Below are positions 34,080 to 45,858 of a DNA stretch of 64,000 nucleotides, in pieces. The notes under the pieces were generated by a model that worked only from the letters and a program-made list of their open reading frames with translations, searched no databases and was not told the DNA's origin. The number at the start of each line of letters is the position of its first letter. Position 1 is the stretch's first letter. The position numbers and the translations under genes were made by a program. The DNA is taken from NCBI GenBank assembly GCA_026874595.1, contig CM049318.1, positions 1,375,241 through 1,439,240 on the forward strand. The letters run 5' to 3'. This DNA is from Sipunculus nudus. Lineage: Eukaryota > Annelida > Sipuncula > Golfingiida > Sipunculidae.

Positions 34080-35092
34080 CTACATCACACTTGAAAGTGA
34101 TGCAATACCTTCATGTATGAATGTCTTAAATAACTCCATTTCAGAGTCAGGAGGGGAAACTACTACCTCAAATTTATCAAACAAAGAACTGACACTGTCA
34201 GTCATAAACTCATTTTCAGTGTCACAAACGGAATCTAAATCCTTATTACAATCAAACTCCTCATGGGATTCAACAGAGGAATTTTCCTCAACAGAAACAA
34301 AATTCTGTTTGTCATAAGAGGACCTGGCCTCATTTGAAATACTCTCGCAAGAGTCATAAAAGGACTTAGTCTTACTTAGAGGATACTCCTCGCAGGAGTC
34401 TTGAAAGGACCTAGCCTTATTAAATTCCTCGCAGGGATCAAATGATGTTTTTACCCCGCAAGCTACGGATTCTTCTTTGGAGTCGGACGACACGTTGGCC
34501 TCTGTAACATGAAACTCTTTTTTAGAGTCAATAAAGGAGTTGTACCTTTTATTTACATGAAAAGAGCTATGCTCCTTTTTGCAGTAATTACAGATTTTCT
34601 TTGAAAGTGACTGGTCTTTGTTGGACTCATACACAGTGGACGTGCACTGAGGTGTAGCAATGGACTTTGTTGAACTATCAGGACTACTAGCACTTGGCGA
34701 CTGCGCTTTAAACTTCTTTTGACCATACTGATTTACATTCTTGTTTATGAATGACTTGTTTGATTTGCTAGGACATTTTGTGTGTTAATGAATAATCATC
34801 AGCTAATTTAGCTGCAATGCTTTGTGTTTCAGGACTTTTCTCATCAAGAAATGTTTTAACATCTGCGTTGATGCAGCGCTTAAATTCTTCAAGCAAAATC
34901 AGCAGGCGCAAATTGTCATAATCTTTCATTATAATTTTAGAACTACACCAGCGATCAAACAACTGCTCTTTAGTCCTAGCAAATTCTACATAGGTCTGAT
35001 TTTTTAGCTTTTCCCAATTTCTGAATCTCTGGCGGTAAGCCTCCGGAACTAACTCATAACCTTTCAGGATTAACTGTTTAACCTGGTCATAC
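34080..35092 (-). pseudogene. gag C-terminal part of the same element
   Basis: Read on the minus strand from 35092: YDQVKQLILKGYELVPEAYR, then FRNWEKLKNQTYVEFARTKE, then NLRLLILLEEFKRCINADVK with KTFLDEKSPETQSIAAKLAD (34962-34768). This is the SCAN-like gag module common in animal gypsy elements. A stop near 34768 and a frame change lead to the 184-codon frame 34634-34080, which starts near CNYCKKEH (a CCHC-knuckle-like start without its last Cys) and continues as a Ser/Glu-rich acidic region. The gag is therefore split by at least one lesion and by the nested LTR on its upstream side. Confidence 0.85.
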
Positions 35093-35853
35093 TGTTACGG
35101 AACCTAATAACAGCAGATCACGTAGTCGTGACGAGCATAAATTTTGTCATGGAGATTCTGTAACACTAGGCAGCGTGTAATATCTAGGGGAATGAATAAA
35201 GAAGTCAGTGTTTTTAGTTAACAAATAATTCTAATTTATTCTTAAAACAACCCTAACATTACAACACACTAAATCAATACAATTACACAGTATAACAGCA
35301 GTACAACAGCAAATCAAACAATTACACAGTATAATAAATAAAGTGTACAGTACCTGGATACCACCACTGTCACAGGGACAACAAGCCCTTTAAAACCAAT
35401 TATCCACGTAAACTGTTCAAATAGTCCAAAGTAAAGCTCTTGTAATAATCTCAAAAAGCAAACTGGAGACAGACCGCACCAAATCTGCGTTGAGTTCGCA
35501 GATTCCCTTACACTACTGCAGTTATCGGATAGGTACAAAACTGACTCACACTCTTCCGTTTCCGCTGGAATATTTCTCTCCCCCCCCCCCTTCGGCTCTA
35601 AACACAGCCCCTTATATATAACTTTTCACCTCAAGCCGAGAACTTTCCATATTACGAACAATCTAAAAGAACTCAACAATACATAATACACACGCCCAAA
35701 GAACATACTAGAACAAAGAACGCTGTGATTCTACACGTCAGACCCTACCCGTGGGCCGGGCCAGCTCACGGGTCTTCCATGGCAACGGACAATTCTAGTG
35801 CTACACAGACACATGTAAGACTGCTGCACACAATAAAAGAGACATCTGTAACA
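35093..35853 (-). mobile_element. Solo LTR nested in the gag of a related element
   Basis: A 761-bp LTR on the minus strand, with TGTTAC at one end and GTAACA at the other. The gag frame is interrupted exactly here: upstream it ends ...SVEAAADY and downstream it resumes YDQVKQ. The flanks (plus strand ATAC before 35093, ATAG after 35853) are a 4-bp target duplication with one difference. A TATA-box-like TTATATATAAGG (minus strand, about 35611-35622) precedes a conserved GGGCTGTGTTTAGAGCC block, as in the LTRs at 1102 and 44150. Confidence 0.92.
35608..35624 (-). promoter_or_regulatory. Putative LTR TATA box
   Basis: Minus-strand TTATATATAAGGGG lies about 30 bp upstream of a poly-G/AGAGCC region conserved in the family's LTRs. 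The equivalent in the 1102 LTR is TTAAAAATAGGGG. This would be the retroelement promoter; activity is not shown. Confidence 0.5.
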
Positions 35854-36540
35854 ATAGTCAGCAGCGGCTTCTACTGAAAGCTCTGTATAAATTCCTCTGG
35901 CTTTGCCACTCAATACACTTTGTAATAGTATGGTCTAATTTTTCTTAAGCCATTTTAAATTTTCAGCTACCTTCTCAAAGTGAAAGAAATATTTTTCTTG
36001 AAAAGGTGGGTCAAGTCTAAAGTTTTTAGTAACATCAAAAGTGTAAGTTGGGGCAGCATGTAGACTATGTTTTAGTTTAAGTATTTTTAACTCCAGTTGT
36101 TTTTAACTCAATTTCTTTTTCTTTTTCTAGTCTTTCTCTTTATTTTTCTTTCTCTTTTAATGCTAGCTCATGTTGCATTTCTAACTTTTTAATTCTAACT
36201 GCATAGCAATCCTGTCATTTTTTTATGTTTCCACTTCACATTATTCAATTAAACCTTTGCTAACCAGATCTTGCATGAGTTTAGCCATAATATCCGGCTT
36301 TCTCAAAGCTTTTTTCACACCTAGCCCTAAGTGTTGTCCAACAACAAATCTTTTGTTAAATGTTCAAGTTGATCAGGATCTGGATCTTCAACAAATGCCT
36401 CAGGTTTGAATCTGCCATGTAAAGATGTTAAACAATTAAAAAAACACTGAGATAAATCTTGTAAACAATGTATTGTAATCAATGTGTCTAGGGCAGGGCC
36501 TAATAAATTTTCTAAACTATTAAGCCTCCCGGACAAGCCC
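35854..36540 (-). pseudogene. gag N-terminal part of the gypsy-type element
   Basis: Minus strand from the leader: a frame beginning near 36536 (SGRLNSLENLLGPAL) to 36327, then FRKPDIMAKLMQDLVSKGLI, a Lys/Glu-rich coiled region with several stops (36250-36090), then TYTFDVTKNFRLDPPFQEKY and HFEKVAENLKWLKK (about 36030-35945). After a stop it continues QSVLSGKARGIYTELSVEAA to 35854. This is the classic FDV...R.VPPF...YF.HFEKVA..L.W...LQSVL.GKA order of animal gypsy gag. Multiple stops and frameshifts mark it as dead. Confidence 0.85.
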
Positions 36541-36546
36541 CCAATT
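36523..36546 (-). other. Primer binding site, tRNA-Pro type
   Basis: Immediately inside the 5' LTR (after GTAACA and a short TAAAAT spacer) the minus strand reads TTGGGGGCTTGTCCGGGAGG. This matches the tRNA-Pro-primed binding site TGGGGGCTCGTCCGGGA at all but one position. Its place next to the LTR end supports the element's orientation. Confidence 0.8.
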
Positions 36547-36550
36547 TTAT

Positions 36551-36683
36551 GTTACGGAACCAAATAATAACATATCACGTAAGAGAATAAAGTATTGTTA
36601 CAGAGACAAATAAATCAGATTCCGCAACACTAGGCAGCGTGAAATGTGTAGGGGAATGAAAAAAGAAGTCAGTGTTTTTTCAC
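36551..36683 (-). mobile_element. 5' LTR (truncated) of the minus-strand gypsy-type element
   Basis: TGTTACGGAACCAAATAATA at 36551 is the LTR terminus. The LTR-typical CACTAGGCAGCGTGAAATGT follows, and similarity stops near 36683 at the start of a 228-bp tandem repeat. Most of the LTR is missing, so no target duplication can be read for the outer element. Confidence 0.8.
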
Positions 36684-37080
36684 AACTGAAGAAATAATAC
36701 TTCATAGTTCATCTTGAAATGCCACCTTTGTTTTATATTTGTGTCCACGTGTACAATAATGGAGAGTTGTAGTATTCCAACCGCTGTAACCATTCTGACG
36801 TCATTAATTATACCTATAGCGAAATTTATTACAATAGTGACCGGGCTGTGCAACCACTATTGTAATAACGGTCACTATTGTAATAACAAATAGCCGCCAC
36901 TTTTGATCTCACCACTGAAGAAATAATTTCCCTCGTAGTTCATCTTGAAATGCCACCATTGTTTTATATTTGTGTTAAAATCTAAAATTTTGCAGAATTG
37001 TAGTATTTAAAACGTTGTAATCCACTCTGACGTCATTAATTATACTTATAGCGAAATTTATTACAATTGTACTATAGTTA
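36683..37080 (+). repeat. 228-bp tandem duplication, two diverged copies
   Basis: ACTGAAGAAATAATACTTCA with TAGTTCATCTTGAAATGCCA at 36685 recurs at 36913. Both copies end with TGACGTCATTAATTATAC and TATAGCGAAATTTATTACAA. Inverted words around ACAATAGTGACC and GGTCACTATTGTAATAA (36832-36885) could form a hairpin at the junction. Confidence 0.85.
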
Positions 37081-37085
37081 CAATA

Positions 37086-37140
37086 GTACTATATATATAA
37101 ATATATATATATATATGTATATATATATGTGTATATATAT

Positions 37141-37201
<61 letters not shown>
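37086..37201. repeat. (TA)n-rich microsatellite
   Basis: About 115 bp of nearly pure TA with a few interruptions. It explains the YIYIYI-type frames on both strands. Confidence 0.95.
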
Positions 37202-37204
<3 letters not shown>

Positions 37205-38079
37205 TACACGCATTGCTCCACTCCGAAAATTTGCCGCAACTGCATGAATACCGTGGTCATCTATGTTATGACGTCACGTCACGGGTCGCTCGGTACAAAA
37301 TGCGGCTCTGCGACATGGATAGGGGCTGGGATTGGAAATTGTCGGGTCATCAATATAATTGACATATATACAGAGCTGATTGTATATATCTGGTAACTGT
37401 GTTTTAGGGGATATATTTAAAGCTCGAATGAACAATTTTAAATAAATATTGTAGAAATTATACAATAATTATAATGAACAGATGTAGAATTAAGCAAAAA
37501 ATAAGGGTTATTTAATGTAAATTAATACGTTTTTGGAATAACAACACCGTTAAACTGGACAAATTTACTAGAAATGTATGTCATCCGCCATAACGCCTTT
37601 CATGACGTTGTATATGTGTAATTGACCTTTTAAACACATAATTACATGTTTGTACGCCTCATTTACAAGGTTAAAACAGGGAATGTGTTTCTTATTATTG
37701 TATATCAAAGTCGGTATTCTTTGGTTTAGGCACGGTCGAGCCGCCACCACCTCCTCCGCAGCCACCGCAGAGATTTCTTTCAGGCGAGAAAATATCTAAA
37801 CGATCTTTACCAAACTTGACATAGATATAGGTGAGATGACGAAGCCTATATAAATGGGGTCAGGAACTTTACTTGGGGAATGACCTTGACTTTGAATAGG
37901 TACATTTTGGGGGGAAATCACACAAATTCTTAATATCTTAAATATCTTAAATTCAAAGGGTTCTTGCGCTTTTAGCAGAGCGTGACAGGAGACTGAGCTT
38001 AAGTCCAAACAATAAAAAAACATCATTTTTTCTACTGCTGCCACCTGGCGGTTTTTTGTCTTGTCTTGGTTACCGGTCG
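37202..38079. other. No recognisable feature
   Basis: AT-rich, with short unassigned frames on both strands. Nothing recognised. Confidence 0.4.
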
Positions 38080-38674
38080 CGACACTATAGGTGGAATTTT
38101 GCCATGATCAATACAAAATTAAGTCCATTTTCCACACCTTCTAAAATTGTGTACCATAGCACAAATTAGCAACATTATCAAGGAGCATGGCTTCATTTGC
38201 CAATAGGTGGAACAATATTTTTTGTATTGCCTGTGCCATCACTTGTTTTCGACAGAGACCGGATCCGTTTTATTGATTTATTTAATTGAGCGGTAACAGA
38301 TTTTTACTCCGGACTGGCTTGAGCGCTCACGTGATTCCTGTTTGATTTCTGTGCGGAAGGCACTTCATTTTGCTCGCTATTTCGTTTCTTTACCTAACTT
38401 AACCATAAGTATTCTTATATCAGTGTTACCCGGTGCTTTAATAACTACGTTTATTTCAATACACCTGACTAAGCTAAGTACACTGCATTGTTTCATGTTC
38501 CGTTATATTAATACGATATCCGAACTATGTAAAATTTTATTACATGTCGGAGTGTCTAATATATTATATTTTAACAACCCAACAAAAAAATTGAAATTTA
38601 GGGAAACATGTCTTTCCGGGAGACAGTTAAAAAATAACACATTATTAGATAAGGCTGATGAACGTACATGGTCC
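38080..38674 (+). repeat. Duplicated segment family, copy A (left part)
   Basis: Collinear with copy C 13795-14620 (shared words listed under copy C). It is interrupted after GAACGTACATGGTCC by the 3.25-kb TIR element. Confidence 0.8.
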
Positions 38675-41600
38675 CTGTAGGCCAGCAGAACCAGTAGAAC
38701 TAGTGGAAAAGGTCAAAATAATTGCACAGAATTTCTGTTTGCACAATGCATTTTCGTAGGGTATGTAGTTTGACATTCTAACAACCTACCAAATCAACCG
38801 TCTGGATATATGAATATTTTACGTTTATCTTATATCGGAAGTCGCCATTTTTTAAATATTATATTTTGTAATAAATGACATTTCAAATCTTAATTTCAGT
38901 TACAACCATGGTACTAAAGTTAGCAAAACTAATGGTTTGATGACATTAGATACTAGAAAGTGACAAATTTAATGTATCTGTGATAAAAATAAGTAATTTC
39001 CTCATAAAATATTGTGTATTTATGGTGTCACTTCACAGACTTCTCATTCAGCCCTTACATCACATATTGTCGTATGTTATACTGAGATACATTTTATAAT
39101 ATCTGAACTATGTGTTAAAACAAATTTTGACGAAATATTATATTTTTGTCGAGAGATATGACAGCTTTGGTACTTCAGGGTTACCCCTACCCCCTGAGGT
39201 TAATCATGGTATACGAGCATTAACGTCTTTACGGATGAAGGAACGATGGTAGTTACGCATTTTTGTACCCATGCTAGCCGTGACAAACACGACTCAGTTA
39301 GGACCCCCTACTGAGTCGTGACACAAGCCAAATTGAGAACCGCCCTGCAAGTCCACGCCACGCTTTATAACCGTATCTCCGCAAACAGTCAGCAGGCAGA
39401 CCGCAGGCAGAAATCTCCCATACCTGCAGAACAATATACGAATATATTGGGTTAGAGTGGAATATTTTACACACATGGTAGGTGTCATTGGAGAGATAAG
39501 AAACTTATTAAAAGGTCTAGTGAGTTTATTTGAAGTGACACGATACTTGTAAGCAATGAGGCGTTGTCAAAATGACGAAAATATTTGCATCCTCATGGGT
39601 CCTTATAATGCGATCCTCAGATGCAGAGTTAGATGTTCAGGCACTCTGGCAAGCCAGTGATCTGGCCATAATGTCAGAGGGCCGATCTGGCGCTATACCC
39701 ATGCCCACTCTAACTACTGTAGTTTACCCACTATTTTATAAGATAATTCAAGTGTAGGTGGTGCCCTTTTAAAGAAAAAAATAAGTGGGAAATACCAGGG
39801 GGTCTACGTATACATGTTTGTTTGTTTTTTTTTAATGCAGAAACCAGAGTTCACTCTGCCCCCACCCCCTCTTTAGCCGATATAAAGGTAAAGATAAAGG
39901 TAAGGGTTTATAGTCTGATATCACCGACGACGTGAGGCTCATCCGACTTTACACTTTGCCTTCCTGGTCTTTCAGGCCTGTTCATTCTTGTAGCTTTTCT
40001 CGGCTCCCTGGGGAGCATCCAACCCAAGCCGCCATATCAGGCGCTAGAGGGTTATTCGTTCTACATTTGCTTTCCTCCCATGATCAGTACCCATTCACTC
40101 CTGGGTCAAGAGATCGCACCCTTGTGGTAAAGACTTTGCCTAGGAGTCAGAACGGGACGCGAACCCACGACAATGCGGCACAAGTCCAGCGCCCTATCCA
40201 TTACGCCACCACGCCTAACCAGACGGTGTACCTTAACAATTTTTTTTCAGCGGCACGCTTCAGCAAAAGTTTCATTGCCTCTTTAAGAGCAACTTTTGTT
40301 CAATTTAGATTTCAAATCTATAGGTAAATATTTTTGTCCAAATGATATATACTTAATTTGAATCTTCAAAGCATCTCCTCTTAAATATGCCATCTATTCT
40401 TGTTGTTGTTCGAAGCATTTAAAATTTAAAGTGACAGTTTCAATAAAAAAAGTAATGTCTCATACATTGTATCCGCAAAACTCTACATATTTTTCAATAT
40501 AGACTATTCTTGAGCAAAGAGTGGCTGAAAAGATTTTCATGTTTTGGCGACTAATCTTACAAATATTGGAGAACCATACAAATATCATTATTAATCATTT
40601 AGAATATCTATCATTTATTGAAAAATCGTGTTTTTTTAGGATGTGCATCTTTTCAGTATTTATGAACACACTGAATGCCTTTTAAAACTGAACTGTTAGA
40701 TCATATGTTAGCTTTCTGTTCCTGGAGCGGAAACAAACTAAAAAATATATTTAGGCGAATTGTCAAGAAAGGAAACTTCAGCAAACTTTCTATTCCAAAT
40801 ATATTTAACTTTGATGACTTTTGTTTTCCTTCTTTTTCTTTCTTCCGCTCATTGTTGCGCTGAATCTCTAATACGGAAAATTTCCCAAAACACAGACCCA
40901 TTTGCGAGAATAAGATATGAATGTTGCTGCTCGAACATTGCTGCAGTAAATACTTTTGATATCCGAAAACACGATACTCTATTAAATACACATATTACTA
41001 ACTAAAAGATACATGTGTATGTATATATGTAAATGCAAAGATAAAATGCCACTTCATCGATCTCTCTTATAAATTATAAATTAAACACTCTTATAAATTA
41101 TATGTGGAACAGATATACAGCCTCGAAAAAAATGGAACTATAAATGTACATTGTAAGAAGTGGAGCCCACTTATATAAGAAAATATCAGTTTTTAGAAAT
41201 ATGAAATTAAGATATATAATATATAACAAACAATCCCAGCCCTTTAACATAAATGACCAACTTTACAGTAGGTTAGATAGAGTCGGCACGGTAATGTTGT
41301 CACCAGAAGATTTAATTTCATGTTAAAGTTTGCTATTGTTTCTTAATCCATAAAGAAGTTCTGCTCATATAGCCTGATTAGCCACTTGGGGGTAGGGGTA
41401 ACCTTGAAGTCAAAAGCGGTCATATCTCTCTACAGAAATATAGTATTAATTTTTATAGTTTGTTTTAAAACACAGCTATGAAATTTTGATTGAAAAATGC
41501 ATCTCAGTATAACGTGTAACAATATGTGCTTGAATGCAAGGGATGAGAGAGAAGTTTGTGAAATAACACCATAGATACGCATTAGTTTAGAGAAAAAATC

Positions 41601-41924
41601 ACCACAAATCATAATTTATCCAAAATATACTTGATATGACATTTTAAGTATCTTATATCATCAAAACATTAGTATAGCTAACTTAAGTACCGTGTTAAGA
41701 ACTGGTGTGAGTGAATTTGGGATTTGTAATGTCATTTATATCTTTATAAAAATTACGACTCCGGGTATAAGAAAAACGTAAGGTATTCATATATCCTATC
41801 GGCTGATTTTAGTGCCCTTTTAGAATGTCAAACTACATATCTTACGAAAATGCTTTGTGCAAACAGAAATTCTGTTCTGTTTTTACCTTTGTTGTCTATT
41901 CTGGCTAATTCTCTTGGCCTACTG
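38675..41924. mobile_element. 3.25-kb element with ~570-590-bp terminal inverted repeats
   Basis: The left TIR (38675-39245) and right TIR (41336-41924) are inverted and clearly similar. Shared words include GTAGGCCA at the tip, CAGAATTTCTGTTTGCACAA, TATGTAGTTTGACATTCTAA, ATACTGAGAT and GGTTACCCCTACCCCC. Sequence flanking the element is continuous in copy C (about 14620-14800), which lacks the element, so it is a genuine insertion. No transposase is recognised in the 2.1-kb interior, so it is probably non-autonomous. TIR-to-TIR divergence (many indels) suggests an old insertion. Superfamily and target duplication not determined. Confidence 0.85.
39883..40220 (-). repeat. tRNA-derived SINE
   Basis: Minus-strand SINE of about 338 bp inside the 3.25-kb element. 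The head has a good RNA polymerase III promoter: A box TGGCGTAATGG (40208-40198) and B box GGGTTCGCGTCCC (40166-40154), spaced about 30 bp apart as in a tRNA. The body follows, and the 3' end is a short repeat of CTTTACC/TTTATC type (39883-39905). The 131-codon plus-strand frame across it is only the antisense of the SINE. No clear target duplication. Confidence 0.85.
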
Positions 41925-43122
41925 CAATAAATCTAAAATGAGATCGCATGATAGCGAAATAATAAAGGCCAAATGTATAACGGTGCAATTAACTGACTGA
42001 CACAAATCTACTCTCATCATTAAGATCCGAAATAAAAAAATAGATTCAAGCAAACGATATGTATATGAAAAGTATATACTTATTGATTTTAACACAAAGT
42101 TAAGACACACGCAGAGTGTTGATTTTCTCATTTAGTGGGGCATTTTGTATCTTCCCCGATGCAATCAACATAGATTGTTTGATTGACACATAGGACCGGC
42201 CCTTTGAATACGTTACCCACAATTGTTTTGATCATTTCTCTTGGATGATGTTGCAAAAATAGAAGAAATATAGCCGTTTTCACGCCATACGGATCTTGTG
42301 TTAAAAAAAAGTTATCATGTGTTCTTTCTCGCATAATAGATCAATGGAAAAGGAATCCAGCTACAATTGTAATTGTCCTGTCTGTGGACGAGACTTACTG
42401 TGCCCATTATCTTTTTTTTTTTTGTATCTCCACTTTACCTTAAAGAATCAGAATCTAGTATTTATGTTGCCCGGCCCCTTAGGCCGATATACAGGGTTAG
42501 TTAAAATACCATGATCACAGATTTGCGATTGTCTTAACTAAGAGTACACAAAAACAAATAAGATAAAAATAAATTAAAGCAGATCCGGTTTTACGTTTTT
42601 TATTGTCTTTATTAAATTGTCTGATGTTATAATGATTGCAGTATTTGACGCGAACCATATCTTAAACGTCTAGTCTTCAACAAGTATTCATATATTTGAT
42701 TATCTGAAAAGTGTAAATCTTAATAAAATATTTAACTGTAAATCATTTCAAGATAAACGTAAATTCATGAACCGTGTGATTTCCGCAAACCTGCTAAATG
42801 TATCTCAAGATACAAAAATAATAATAATCTCCCAAAATAGCTCCCAAACAGCTAATGATGATAATTTAACAAGATGTAAGAACCCCACTGCTGTCTCAAA
42901 AGCATAACGGTGAAATATAGTTAGAACCTCAGAGATTAACTCGTATTGTTTTAGGAACAGGTAATGACTTATGAAGGATTATTATCAAGAAGGCTTACAT
43001 ATAAATCATATCGTAAGTATACCTTCATCTTCATAATGTAAAAAAAAACCGACAGGCCAGCCAACATATATAAGAAAAACATTGTCCCGCACACACCCTG
43101 ATAAACACTGTAAACAAAACAA

Positions 43123-43147
43123 AGAGAGAGAGAGAGAGAGAGAGAGT
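43123..43147. repeat. (GA)n microsatellite, copy A
   Basis: About 12 GA units at the position matching 17071 and 47167. Confidence 0.95.
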
Positions 43148-44149
43148 AACGAGCACACGCAAGAGACATACCAGCACTTGTAATCTGACAGCTTATGATG
43201 CTTTTGTACGATCGTGAACAAGGTAAACAAGATAACGCCGATACGGAGGGCGGCGTGATAAAGACAGGCGTAGTATAGACACTCCCTTGGTACCAAGGTA
43301 TTTTTACGTCATTGGAATTTAACTCCTGTCATCGAGAGTGATCATTACAACAACCAGAGGGAATTTTGTACAAGTTTAAGTCCTGCGCCTAGAGCAAATA
43401 TGGCTTCACAACCGTTGCTCATTATTAAAGGCAGCACCAGTTGTTGAATCTGCGGTTTCTGACAAGAACTTGGGAAAGAACCGTAAAAAAGAAGAATACT
43501 TTCTTAAGCACAAGAGCCATGTTTCTGTGGGAAAAGGTACATGAGAAGCTGAAGGTCGTCGGCTCTGCAAATTCGCAAATGAATCAAAGTCGCATCTTCA
43601 TAGTCGTTCAGATGTTATGACGTATGTTTTATTCCGAAAATTCATATACAAATGAACCTTAACTACAGAAGATTCACTGATCAATGTTAACCTTTTTCCA
43701 TTCCATAGCAATATACGTTACCACTTAAAGAGTATTATGGAATTAAGGCGTTGACGCAGGCACCCTTATTTTATTGTTAGCAGAATATCTTTGTCTTTGC
43801 AGTCGCAAAAACAGACATAAGTCACACCAAAGGGTAAGGTTTGAAGAATAAATATACACTATATACAAAATAATAACGTTCAAAGAAATCATACATTGTC
43901 ATAAATTTTACATTCAACATCAAGGTCAGGGTCAACAATTTGTAAACTCTACCTAGATATTGGTAGAAGCAACTTGTGTATCACACCTGAGGTATAAAAA
44001 CGGGCGACGACTGATAACAAATATAAAACGTAACAATGTGTAACAGTAAATGTCATACTTTGATAGTTTTGATCAGGAAGGAATGCCGACAGTCTGCAAT
44101 AAGGAGGTGTGTGGGATACCTAGACCTTGTACTAAGATTTTATTTGATG

Positions 44150-44680
44150 TGTTACAGGTGCCCTTTTATTGTGTGCAGCGGTCTTACAGATGATAATTTT
44201 ATTGTGCGCATGGATGTTCCATGTGTTGTTGGCATTTTGTGTGCCACGCGTTGCTCGTGTTGTAGCGGCCTCACCTGGCCGGATGTTGCAGGCTCGGTTT
44301 AATCCGCATTGGTTTAACCCTAGATACACTGCGTTCTTTGTTCTAGTATGTTCTTTGGACGTATGTGCTGTGTTAGATTCTTTAGAATGTTCGAGCAATG
44401 GAAGGTTCTCGGCTGGAGGTGAAAAGTTATTAATAGGGGGCTGTGTTTTAGAGCCAAGAGAGAGGTGAGAGAATATTCCAGCGGACACAGAAGCGTGTAT
44501 GTCAGTTTGTGGGACCAATTCCTGTAAGTGCGGCAATTATTTATTTTCTTCAGAGTTTCTTCTGGATTTTGTGACGAATCTTATTTGGTCTTCAGTTTAC
44601 TTTCTGAATTGTTGCAAGAGCTTTTACATTGGACTGTTATTCTCCGAGAGAATTTGTGGACACCCAAACATCATATTTTG
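44150..44680 (+). mobile_element. Partial LTR (5' portion) of the same gypsy-type family
   Basis: Begins TGTTACAGGTGCCCTTTTAT, then TGTGTGCAGC, matching the 5' end of the LTR at 35093-35853 (minus) and the one at 1102. It continues through AAGGTTCTCGGCTGGAGGTG and CCAGCGGACACAGAAGCGTG, and fades after GGACTGTTATTCTC near 44650-44680. The 3' half is missing. The reading frames here (44132-44753) are incidental. Confidence 0.85.
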
Positions 44681-44827
44681 CTGTTTCTCAGACACATTTT
44701 CAAACCAGCCTGAGGCCCGAAGCAACCTTAATCTGACCTGTTTCTTAAACTGAAAATTGGAAGTGCTCTGTATTTAGTTCCAAAAGAAATGCCAATCACC
44801 TTAGTATATCTTATCGATATTTTTATA

Positions 44828-45050
44828 CTGCATTGATAACGGCTTATACCACGTAATATTGATTACGGCTTATACCACGTAATATTGATAACGGCTTATA
44901 CCACGTAATATTGATAACGGCTTATACCACGTAATATTGATAACGGCTTATACCACGTAATATTGATTACGGCTTATACCACGTAATATTGATAACGGCT
45001 GATACCACGTAATATTGATAACGGCTGATACCAAGTGATATTGATTATGT
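44828..45050. repeat. 26-bp minisatellite, about 8 copies
   Basis: The unit is GATAACGGCTTATACCACGT plus AATATT. Variants carry GATTACGG or GGCTGATACC. Present only in copy A. Confidence 0.95.
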
Positions 45051-45770
45051 ATCAGTTAAAGTAAAATGTGTTTTGCATTCATTAAACAATAAAAGAAAAT
45101 GAAGTTTTTACGGCATCGGTATATGTTTGTATGCATGTATTTTTACGTTTTATGTTTTTGGAGAAATAACCACAATATGTATTTCATCCATAAGTCTTTA
45201 CAACAATATATGTACCCAGCTGAGGTGTGTACGTGTACTCGGCGGTTCAAATCACGATGATTAATTATGTTGATATATAAACACCTATTCTATTTGGTAC
45301 TGCCGAACAAGAATTTCTCTGGTAAAGAAAATAAATGCTACACCAATACTGGCGACTCATGTCTCATAGCGCTCAGCAGACGAACAAGATCTGTGTCAGC
45401 CTAAAGCAGAATGAATCTGATGAGACTCAGATCGGACAAAGTGTGAATCAAAAAGTGAGAAGACAAATATATAACAAAAATTTGGTTTGACCTAACACAT
45501 TCAATTTTGATGATATTTTATAGGTATAGGTTTGGAAGAGATAAATATATCATGTGCCAGGTTCCATGGAAAACGTATATTACTCAGCACACCTACTATT
45601 AAAAGATGAATTATACGCACTACAGGTTCTTATGAAATGGATTAATGTTCAGAAGGACGGATTTAGGGTACAGACTGATATAGATCTCAGACGGATTAAG
45701 TGTAATAATCCTGGTCGTTTGACACTTTGTATAGCCCATCACGTGGCTCAACTTATTTAACCAACAAAGG

Positions 45771-45858
45771 CAGTTCTGGTGTAGGATCCAAACAAATCTC
45801 CAAGTTCTCCTAAATGCTGGTGTAGGATCCAAACAAATCTCCAAGTTCTCCTAAATGT
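45771..45858. repeat. 41-bp tandem duplication
   Basis: CTGGTGTAGGATCCAAACAA with ATCTCCAAGTTCTCCTAAAT occurs twice in a row. Copy B (about 49028) has a single diverged version. Confidence 0.95.

Noticed and set aside
33182-36683. Active or infectious retroelement
   Set aside because: Both LTRs are truncated, most of pol is missing, and gag is interrupted by stops, frameshifts and a nested LTR.
39932-40327. 131-codon plus-strand frame
   Set aside because: It is the antisense of a tRNA-derived SINE; the B box lies within it.
44036-44753. Several overlapping frames of 84-134 codons
   Set aside because: They lie in an LTR fragment and do not resemble any protein.
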